Source: Pseudochryseolinea flava
GTDB lineage: Bacteria; Bacteroidota; Bacteroidia; Cytophagales; Cyclobacteriaceae
Direction of reading: 5' to 3'
Assembly: GCF_003286915.1 (NCBI RefSeq)
Contig: NZ_QMFY01000010.1
Coordinates: forward strand, 1-64,000
DNA length: 64,000 nucleotides
Below are positions 56,601 through 64,000 of the stretch, piece by piece (the first letter of the stretch is position 1; each line of letters begins with the position of its first letter). The notes under the pieces were generated by a model. That model saw only the letters and a program-made list of their open reading frames with translations. It was not told where the DNA came from and made no database searches. A program made the translations under genes and the position numbers.

Positions 56601-59600
56601 ATGTATCTGAATTGTCACACCGCTTTCAGTTTTAAATATGGCACACTTCGCATTAAAGATCTTTTTGCTGAAGCCAAACGGTGTCAGGTAGGGAAACTTG
56701 TGCTCACTGAAATTAACAACACGTCGTCTTACATTGAAATGCTTCGTGTTTGCGCAGAGCATGCGACTGTTCCGGAAACCGGATTGACAAAATACGGAAA
56801 GGAATCACACAACTTAGAAATAGCTGTTGGTGTCGAATTCCGTCAAGACAATCAACTGTTATATATCGCGATTGCTAAAAATAACAATGGGTTTGAGAGA
56901 ATTAACCGTTTTTTATCTTTTCACAACCGAGACGGTCGCCGCTTTCCAAATCGCGCACCTGCGTTAGAGGACGTGTTCATCATCTACCCGTTTCGAACGG
57001 AACCAGAAACGCTGCGCATAAATGAATTCATCGGCGTTCGAAAGTCAGAGCTTACACAACTTGCTCTATACAAACCATATCAGGACTATCGTGACAAATT
57101 TGTGGTTCTCCATCCTGTCACCTTTGCAACGAAAAAAGGATTTAACATCCATCGGTTGCTGCGTGCAATTCATCACAACACACTGTTAAGCAAACTTGCG
57201 CCGGAGCAACAGGCACAAAGCGATGAAATTATGGAACCAGAGGAAGCGCTTAAGCAAGCTTTCGACGAGTTCCCTAATCTGGTGTGGAACGCTGAAAAGT
57301 TGATCTCCCAGTGTAGTTTAGATTTTCAACTCGGAAAAGACAAAAATAAAAGTACTGTCACGGGCAGTACAGCGGATGATCTTGCCCTTCTGCGACAAAA
57401 GGCTTGGGATGGATTCGTTCAAAGGTACGACGCAAACAGCCAAGTACTTGTCGAACGTTTCGAACGTGAAATGCAAGTCATTCAGCAAAAAAAATTCTGC
57501 GGGTACTACCTCATTACATACGATCTGATTCAATTCGCCCAGCGAAAACGGTTTGATTATGTTGGACGAGGCAGCGGTGCCAATAGTTTAATTGCCTATT
57601 GTCTCGGCATCACGAACGTGGACCCGGTAGCGCTGAATCTATACTTTGAAAGATTCCTAAATGAGGAGCGTGCATCTCCGCCGGATTTTGATATCGACTT
57701 CTCGTGGGATAATCGCGACGCGATTTATGAATACCTTTTTGAACGATATGGACAAGAACACGTGTGCTTACTCGGCACCCATGTCACGTTCCAACGCCGC
57801 TCCATCATTCGTGAACTAGGAAAGGTCTTTGGACTGCCCAAAGATGAGATCGATGACTTGGTCGAATTCCCTGAAAAGAATAAAGATCGTGATCACATCA
57901 CTAAACTGGTCATCGAGTACGCAGGCTATATCATTCAAAAAGAGTTGCCCTCCAATATGTCCATTCACGCGGGTGGCGTATTGATTACAGAGAAACCCAT
58001 CTATGCCTATACGGCAACTGAACTACCGCAGAAGGGATATCATGTGTCGCATTTTGAAATGCAAGGTGCAGAAGATATGGGTATCTTCAAATTTGATATT
58101 CTCAGCCAACGTGGACTAGGTCATTTAAAGGAAGCGGTTCGACACATCAGCAGGAACAAGGGCGTTGCAATTGATATCCATCGTTATGGTGAATTTATGG
58201 TTGATGAAAAGATCAAAAAAATCATGCGCAGCGGCAAGACCATGGGATGTTTCTATGTTGAATCACCCGCAATGCGAATGCTACTGGAGAAACTACATTG
58301 TGAAGATTATCTCACGCTCATTGCAGCAAGCTCGATCATCAGGCCAGGTGTCGCCAGCTCTGGGATGATGAAAACATATATCGAAAGGTTCCACCTTACC
58401 CAGAAAGGAAAAACATACGATGTAATCCATCCTTTCATCGATGAACTCATGAAGGAGACTTACGGTGTAATGGTTTACCAGGAAGATGTGATCAAAGTAG
58501 CCCACCATTTCGCTGGACTTACACTCACGGAAGCCGATGTACTACGGCGAGGCATGTCGGGGAAATATCGATCTCGCGAAGAGTTTCAGCAGGTGAAAGA
58601 AAGATTTTTCGAATGCTGCGCGCAAAAACATTACCCGCTTCACATCACTGAACGCGTGTGGTATGAAATCGAAAGTTTTTCAGGTTTTTCATTTGCAAAA
58701 GGTCACTCTGCAAGCTATGCTGTCGAAAGTTATCAAAGCCTTTTCCTGAAAGCACATTACCCACTAGAATTTATGGTCGGCGTCATCAACAACTTTGGTG
58801 GCTTTTATAAGACCGAATTCTATTTCCATGAGGCAAGAATGAACGGAGCAGAGATTGAGGCCCCGTGCATTAATAGTAGCGACTATCTCACAACGATTTA
58901 TGACGAAAAAATCTTTATGGGATTTATTCACATCAAGAGTCTTGAGGGAGCGGTGGCAAAAGAAATTTCCATCGAACGCGGACGGAATGGTGCATTCAGA
59001 AGTCTTGACGATTTTTTAAGTCGCGTGACGATGGGATTAGAACAGATTCGCATTTTGATCCGAATTGGAGCACTCCGGTTTACGGGCAAAAGCAAGCAAA
59101 AACTATTGTGGGAGGCGATGCTTCATTATAGCCAAGCAAAAACAAAAAAAACAACGACTGCGCTATTCGACACCGAGCCGAAGGATTATCCACTTCCAAC
59201 ATTAACGAGACACGCGATAGAAGACGCCTTTGATGAGATCGAACTTCTTGGATTTCCATTATGTGATCCATTTTGTTTACTAGAGACTACAGATCGCGGC
59301 GACACGCTGGCCATTGAACTGCGTAAACGTATCGGCCAGCAAGTTCATATTATCGGATATCTGGTTACCGTAAAAGATACAGGTACAAAGTCTGGAGATC
59401 GAATGAATTTCGGAACGTTTTATGATTCTCAAGGCGAGATATTCGATACGATACATTTTCCTCAAATTGCAAAAAGATTTCCGCTAAGAGGCAGGGGTTT
59501 CTATTCCATTAAAGGAATTGTCATCGAAGATTTCGGTGTCGCCATGATTCAGGTCGCGTCAATGGAAAAATTGCACATCATCAACAAACGCGCGGAAGAA

Positions 59601-59639
59601 TTCATGCAAGAGAATATTGCAGAAAGTAAGTTTCACTAG
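56601..59639 (+). CDS. DNA polymerase III alpha subunit, accessory (DnaE2-like)
   Basis: The 1012-residue C-family polymerase has active-site aspartates D364 and D366 in SPPDFDIDFSWD and D499 in FKFDIL, all kept. The PHP domain (1 to about 250) has lost ligands: the family motif H-x-H-x-x-x-S begins N-C-H here (N4, H6) and the second motif reads LTEINN instead of LTDHGN. It is shorter than replicative DnaE (about 1160), with a compact C-terminus that keeps an OB-type region. Such DnaE2-like enzymes extend or bypass lesions with ImuB or DinB partners. It is last in the dinB-2H-recQ-dnaE series, 88 bp after recQ. No proofreading subunit is present. Confidence 0.88.
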   Translation: MYLNCHTAFSFKYGTLRIKDLFAEAKRCQVGKLVLTEINNTSSYIEMLRVCAEHATVPETGLTKYGKESHNLEIAVGVEFRQDNQLLYIAIAKNNNGFERINRFLSFHNRDGRRFPNRAPALEDVFIIYPFRTEPETLRINEFIGVRKSELTQLALYKPYQDYRDKFVVLHPVTFATKKGFNIHRLLRAIHHNTLLSKLAPEQQAQSDEIMEPEEALKQAFDEFPNLVWNAEKLISQCSLDFQLGKDKNKSTVTGSTADDLALLRQKAWDGFVQRYDANSQVLVERFEREMQVIQQKKFCGYYLITYDLIQFAQRKRFDYVGRGSGANSLIAYCLGITNVDPVALNLYFERFLNEERASPPDFDIDFSWDNRDAIYEYLFERYGQEHVCLLGTHVTFQRRSIIRELGKVFGLPKDEIDDLVEFPEKNKDRDHITKLVIEYAGYIIQKELPSNMSIHAGGVLITEKPIYAYTATELPQKGYHVSHFEMQGAEDMGIFKFDILSQRGLGHLKEAVRHISRNKGVAIDIHRYGEFMVDEKIKKIMRSGKTMGCFYVESPAMRMLLEKLHCEDYLTLIAASSIIRPGVASSGMMKTYIERFHLTQKGKTYDVIHPFIDELMKETYGVMVYQEDVIKVAHHFAGLTLTEADVLRRGMSGKYRSREEFQQVKERFFECCAQKHYPLHITERVWYEIESFSGFSFAKGHSASYAVESYQSLFLKAHYPLEFMVGVINNFGGFYKTEFYFHEARMNGAEIEAPCINSSDYLTTIYDEKIFMGFIHIKSLEGAVAKEISIERGRNGAFRSLDDFLSRVTMGLEQIRILIRIGALRFTGKSKQKLLWEAMLHYSQAKTKKTTTALFDTEPKDYPLPTLTRHAIEDAFDEIELLGFPLCDPFCLLETTDRGDTLAIELRKRIGQQVHIIGYLVTVKDTGTKSGDRMNFGTFYDSQGEIFDTIHFPQIAKRFPLRGRGFYSIKGIVIEDFGVAMIQVASMEKLHIINKRAEEFMQENIAESKFH

Positions 59640-59643
59640 CCTA

Positions 59644-62600
59644 CTACTCTTTTTTCAAATGCACCCAAGTCCTACAGGTGCTGTGTCCCATGACCTTGGC
59701 TTCGTAGTAGTAAACACCTGTTGAGAGATTCTCACCTGACCAATCATGCTGATAGTCGTCAGACTCGAACACCTTCTCTCCCCAACGGTTAAATATTTTT
59801 ATAGCGACAGGAAATCCAAAGTCAGTAGGTGTTTTGTCACCGCTAGCACCAAACCGAATTCGTAGCGCGTCATTCTTTCCTTCCTTTATCCCCGGCGTAA
59901 TAACGTTAGGAAAAAGTAAACTGAAAACGGGAACCGTTTCAATTTTCTCGCTCACACAAAACTCCCTTGCGCCCACGAGCTTCACTGTGTATACAGCTTC
60001 TTTTTCATAATAATGGTTAAGCACATCGTCTGTTGAAGTCTGGCCATCTCCAAGATCAAAATAAAGAATATCACCGGGCATGGTATGTTCAGTCGTATTC
60101 ATTAACTCAATGATTGGTAAGTTCGCCTCGCATGACCATTGACGATCCAAACTGAACGACGGCTCAATGCTTTGAATGACACCCACCGAGACGGTATCCA
60201 AATAGCTGCATCCCAAAACCTCTGTAACCTTAATGATATACGCTGTAGAATCCGTGGGCGACACAACAATGCGTGGATTGTTCGAGATAACATCCTTACC
60301 GACACGCCACTCGTAAAATGCAGCTCCGCTGGCTTCTAAAACATGTGATGTTCCGGAGCAAATCACGTCATCATCAGGAATTCGAGCTTCCTTCTCATAG
60401 ACCTTTACAAATACTGTATCCGCGTCTTCACCGATGCAAGTACCACGATCTACGGCACGCATCGTCACCCTGTAAGTTCCGGGTGTATCATAGTAGTGCG
60501 GTTCAATCATCGATGAATCGGATTTTGTGAATACCGTACCGTCTCCTAAGTTCCACTCGAAAATTTCACCTCCATAACTTTTATTCTGAAAAACAAAGCC
60601 ATCAGGTATACACACCACAGCGAGCCCTGGCGACGATAGATCGACAGCATTCGACTGTATCCGCGCGCGCAATAATGTTAGATCAAACTTAAATGCCGCG
60701 TTATTACAATTGTTACTTTTGTTTTGTCGCGACCATGCACCTGCCGTTGTTGGGAAGTCTGAACTTCCACCGCAGCCACCACATACGGCGTGATACACGA
60801 CTCCAGACTTATCGAAACGACTAGTACCGCCATCAACGTGCGTAAAAGATTCGTCGCCGCCCATGTATGTCGCATAAAGAAGTTCCTTTGCATTGTCATC
60901 GAGCACCATAAAATAAAAATCGGCCCCCAACACAGTTTCATCTTGCCATGCATCGGGCGTGATCGGCATATCAGCCACGTCGTTCAAAACATAATTCCGA
61001 ACAACGTTAACACCACCACCCCACCCCGCCAAGTAGATGTAGTTACATTGGTTAACAGCGAACGCTGTTGGCGAAATATTTGGTATGCGCTCTCCCGAAC
61101 CAAAGACCGTTGAGAAAATATAATTTGTCAATTGACTATCAAACTTCTGAATAAATTGGGCGCTGTTCGGGTTGCTGTAAACACCAGCTGACACGGGGAA
61201 ATCGCCTTCTGTTTGTCCATACACATAGACGTTGTCTAATTCATCCAAGTCGACAAAATATATTTGGTCATATGATGATGTGCCCGTGTAAGTTGCGTGC
61301 TGTAGTGTTTTTCCGTCAGGTGATAGATGTGCAATCCAGCCATCGACACCGCCCTCATTCTGTTTCTGGTATGCAGTACCGCTGGTCGGAAAATTCGCGC
61401 TTGTTGTGCCACCGGCAACGTAGATACCTTTTTTTGAATCGAGCTTGATAGAATAGGCTGCGTCGGCACCACCACCACCTAAAAAAGTACACCACTCCAT
61501 CGTCGTTAACGCGGCATTCATTTTAAAAACAACAGCATCACTGGCACCACCGTTGTAGGTGATATCGAGCGCTGATCTCACCGGAAAATCAGGCGACTCC
61601 GTAACGGAGCACACATAAATATTATTGTTCTCATAGGTGATGACGTCGCCGCGCATTTGGTCACCATAGTTTTTTATCAATGCTCCACCAAAGCGATTTT
61701 GCCCATCGTTAGTAGCATCATCGGCCTCTCCCCCAACATAAGTTGACGCCAAAAGGGAACTGCCATCGCTACTGATGCGCGCCAAGAAAATATTCGAACC
61801 GAACTGAAACGAAAATATAGAATTCATAGCCTGCCCCTTGCTAAAAGTTTCATCGAATGCACTAGCGGTCGTTGGAAAATTAGCAGAACTGGTGGTACCA
61901 AGTACGATGAGATCTTCATCAGCGTTCATCACCAAACTATGCGACGATTCCCCCGCCGCGCCGCCTAAATAGCTTGCATAAAGTAATTTTGTTCCGGCAG
62001 AATCGTATTTTAAGATTGAGACATCGTAAAATCCACCGCTTGCCGTTTGAAACGCACCCGGTGTAGCTGGAAATAAAATCTCGGGGTTGTTAGATACCGT
62101 GATGCCCGACGAATACAATGTACCGCGTTCGCCTGGGGTAGCGGTACTTCCCCAATTGTCTGCGTTGGATCCAGAAAACGTAGAGAAAATCAATAGCGGG
62201 TCAATGACCAATTCATAGCACGGGTCATAGCCATTGGGAAATTGAAAAGACACAACATTACCACTGACCTTGAATTTACATTTTACGTTTACTTTTTTTC
62301 CATCGACAAATTGAAATGCGATTGGCGACTTCTCGATGATCGTTGCAAGATTCACGACGACGTTGATATCGTCACCATCAAATTGAATTTTGTTCGCACC
62401 TGAATACGTAAAGGAGATTTGTTTGGTATCCGCATTTGGCGCGATGATGAAATCGTATTTGGCGTTGTTCCCTTCCGAGTAAACTTTCAGGCTAACACCG
62501 TCATAAAAGTTAGCATAGTATATTCCTTGATAGGCGTGCGCACGCGAAGCCCATCGTTTTGGATCATCGCCGATAAAGTAATTATAGTTCGTCTGAGATT

Positions 62601-62922
62601 TCCCGAACGGAGTAGGTACAGCTTTCGGATTACTTCCGATAAAATCCACAAATATGGTATTCGCTTCAATATGATCAGTTGTTGCATGAGGAAGCTCATC
62701 TCCTTCATGCCCATGTCGATGAGCCTCAAGAAGCTTCCGCTCATCAATGAAACAATATACAAATCGCCCCTGCTCAATATTCATTCTTCCACTAGGTATT
62801 CTAGCAGAATAAGCGACGCGCGATGGCCATTGATTTTTATTTTCAATAAACTGAAGACCTGGATCGGTTCCTCCATACACACGTAGTACCAGCACTAAAA
62901 ATACAGCAGTTAACCCTCGCAT
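59644..62922 (-). CDS. Gliding-motility-type surface protein with T9SS type B sorting domain
   Basis: The 1092-residue protein has a signal peptide, an N-terminal DUF7948-like region (IENKNQWPSRVAYSARI), then SBBP-type beta-propeller repeats, for example YASYLGGAAGESSH and WCTFLGGGGADAAYSI. PKD-like domains follow (FEWNLGDGTVF, YFDLGDGQTSTDD). A C-terminal sorting domain has FPNVITPG, IKIFNRWGEKVFES and GVYYYEAKVMG. This end marks it for type IX secretion to the cell surface (CHU_C/type B). It is probably an adhesin or large surface protein. It converges with the DnaE gene with a 4-bp gap. Confidence 0.9.
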   Translation of the reverse strand: MRGLTAVFLVLVLRVYGGTDPGLQFIENKNQWPSRVAYSARIPSGRMNIEQGRFVYCFIDERKLLEAHRHGHEGDELPHATTDHIEANTIFVDFIGSNPKAVPTPFGKSQTNYNYFIGDDPKRWASRAHAYQGIYYANFYDGVSLKVYSEGNNAKYDFIIAPNADTKQISFTYSGANKIQFDGDDINVVVNLATIIEKSPIAFQFVDGKKVNVKCKFKVSGNVVSFQFPNGYDPCYELVIDPLLIFSTFSGSNADNWGSTATPGERGTLYSSGITVSNNPEILFPATPGAFQTASGGFYDVSILKYDSAGTKLLYASYLGGAAGESSHSLVMNADEDLIVLGTTSSANFPTTASAFDETFSKGQAMNSIFSFQFGSNIFLARISSDGSSLLASTYVGGEADDATNDGQNRFGGALIKNYGDQMRGDVITYENNNIYVCSVTESPDFPVRSALDITYNGGASDAVVFKMNAALTTMEWCTFLGGGGADAAYSIKLDSKKGIYVAGGTTSANFPTSGTAYQKQNEGGVDGWIAHLSPDGKTLQHATYTGTSSYDQIYFVDLDELDNVYVYGQTEGDFPVSAGVYSNPNSAQFIQKFDSQLTNYIFSTVFGSGERIPNISPTAFAVNQCNYIYLAGWGGGVNVVRNYVLNDVADMPITPDAWQDETVLGADFYFMVLDDNAKELLYATYMGGDESFTHVDGGTSRFDKSGVVYHAVCGGCGGSSDFPTTAGAWSRQNKSNNCNNAAFKFDLTLLRARIQSNAVDLSSPGLAVVCIPDGFVFQNKSYGGEIFEWNLGDGTVFTKSDSSMIEPHYYDTPGTYRVTMRAVDRGTCIGEDADTVFVKVYEKEARIPDDDVICSGTSHVLEASGAAFYEWRVGKDVISNNPRIVVSPTDSTAYIIKVTEVLGCSYLDTVSVGVIQSIEPSFSLDRQWSCEANLPIIELMNTTEHTMPGDILYFDLGDGQTSTDDVLNHYYEKEAVYTVKLVGAREFCVSEKIETVPVFSLLFPNVITPGIKEGKNDALRIRFGASGDKTPTDFGFPVAIKIFNRWGEKVFESDDYQHDWSGENLSTGVYYYEAKVMGHSTCRTWVHLKKE

Positions 62923-63044
62923 ACCTCAACTTTTTGTTAACGCTCTGAATGCTGAAGTTAGCGATCTTTTTCCAAAATGTAAATTCTATAGCATGATCAA
63001 TTCTTTGCCTATGCTACATTATGCTTTCGAAACTATTTACGCGA

Positions 63045-64000
63045 CTAACTTTCTTTACGCAATACCTGAAGTGGTGGTGTGCTGATCACTTCTCTCGAAT
63101 TCCACCAACCAATGGTCATGGTCATGAACGTCACGCCGACGACGATCAACAGAGACTCAAGCATGTCGTAACCAAATGTGATCTCGAAGAAGAACTTCGT
63201 CAATAGCCAGCCGCTTCCTAATGATAACACCATTCCTGTGATCGCAGAAAATAATCCCAGCCATGCGTACTCGACCAACGTGATCGCCGTGATCTGTCGT
63301 GTTCTAGCGCCTATGGTACGCAACAAAACATTCTCTTTTATACGCAAGAACTTGCTATTGATTACTGCACCAGCCAGCACAATGAGCCCTGTAACGACAC
63401 TAAACAGTGCTAAGAATCTAATAACAAGCCCTAGTTTATTAAACAAGGCATTGATTGTGCCCAATATCAAACGCAAATCAACGAGAGACACGTTCGGAAA
63501 CTGCGTGATCAACTGCCGTTGAAATTCATTCGCTTGTTCTTGATCATCGATGCGTGTAGCGGTAACAAAAATCTGTGGCGCATCTTCCAGCACGCCATTG
63601 GGAAAAACAAAAATAAAGTTCGGTGGATCTTTCGGCCATTCAACTTTACGGATACCGTTGATAAATGCTTTCATCGGTATACCTTGTACATCGAATACCA
63701 GAGAATCTCCAACGGTTATATCCAAGTTCTCCTCCATACCTTCTGATATCGTTACCCAGACTGAATCGGGGCCTGATTTCTTTTGTTGAATCTCCCCTTT
63801 TATCAGCTTCTCTGCAGATTTGTGTAAGGTGTCGCGATAAGTTACACGGTATTCACGCGACAAAGCCCAATTGGGAATACTATCTGTTGTATCGGCTTGC
63901 AGCACGGATACGGGCTTTCCATTTACTTCGCTCAGGCGGCAAGTTACGATTGGAACTACCTGATTTACTTTCAACTTATTATCTTTCATCAATCGAACGA
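63045..64000 (-). CDS. FtsX-type ABC transporter permease, C-terminal part, runs off the window
   Basis: The frame is open through the right edge; the nearest internal start (TTG at 63992) lies inside a continuing open frame, so the true start is outside. The visible 315 residues contain a periplasmic domain and the final FtsX helices: FLALFSVVTGLIVLAGAVINSKF, ENVLLRTIGARTRQITAI and a last helix ending VLRKES. It belongs to the long YbbP-like permeases of about 840 residues. The ATPase partner is not in view. Confidence 0.75.
   Translation of the reverse strand, partial: VRLMKDNKLKVNQVVPIVTCRLSEVNGKPVSVLQADTTDSIPNWALSREYRVTYRDTLHKSAEKLIKGEIQQKKSGPDSVWVTISEGMEENLDITVGDSLVFDVQGIPMKAFINGIRKVEWPKDPPNFIFVFPNGVLEDAPQIFVTATRIDDQEQANEFQRQLITQFPNVSLVDLRLILGTINALFNKLGLVIRFLALFSVVTGLIVLAGAVINSKFLRIKENVLLRTIGARTRQITAITLVEYAWLGLFSAITGMVLSLGSGWLLTKFFFEITFGYDMLESLLIVVGVTFMTMTIGWWNSREVISTPPLQVLRKES

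Overview
The window looks like chromosomal DNA of a Bacteroidota bacterium, most likely from the Cytophagales. Lineage markers seen in the sequence are large FtsX/MacB-type permeases of about 800 residues, a gliding-motility or type IX secretion (T9SS type B) C-terminal domain protein, a TamL-like outer-membrane assembly lipoprotein, DUF4221 and DUF6913 family proteins, BatB/BatC-like genes, a fused E1 alpha/beta dehydrogenase, and weak ribosome-binding sites with frequent TTG/GTG starts. The species cannot be named from the sequence alone.

Layout. 1-1816 is an RNA-gene region on the minus strand: tRNA-Pro(TGG), tRNA-Arg(TCT) and tRNA-Ser(GCT), an array of degenerate tRNA-Pro-derived repeats, and two small ORFs lodged between RNA genes (a GIY-YIG protein and a four-helix-bundle protein). 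1989-5636 reads as a minus-strand unit: a 45-residue membrane peptide, an ECF sigma factor, a putative membrane anti-sigma or effector protein, and an FtsX permease broken by an in-frame TGA. 5691-11000 holds a hydrolase, two truncated genes facing each other (PepSY and AraC), a DUF4221/thioredoxin-like lipoprotein pair, an NmrA-like protein and a YdcF-like protein. 11320-15662 carries the two halves of transketolase, separated by a SIMPL-like and a von Willebrand A protein. 16283-20354 carries a GNAT enzyme and a compact serine pathway (SerB-SerA fusion plus SerC). 21231-23692 is an ECF sigma operon with a CpxP/Spy-like protein and an outer-membrane barrel. Housekeeping genes follow: M1 peptidase, LigA, DapA, thiolase, PurC, RNase Z, a queuosine-precursor transporter, TrmH and TamL. 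A Bat-like group lies at 32317-34726.

The most interesting block is 51273-59639. A LexA/CI-like repressor (XRE helix-turn-helix plus S24 self-cleaving peptidase) is divergent from dinB, a 2H phosphoesterase (2'-5' RNA ligase-like), recQ and a second-type DnaE polymerase. Two near-identical 13-bp palindromes sit just upstream of dinB, with centres 33 bp apart, and are good operator candidates. The DnaE keeps its three polymerase aspartates but has lost PHP metal-site residues. I read this as a repressor-controlled, SOS-like mutagenesis and repair cassette with an unusual composition. Its assembly and control are inferred from sequence only.

The window ends in a gliding-motility-type surface protein and the C-terminal part of another FtsX permease that runs off the right edge.
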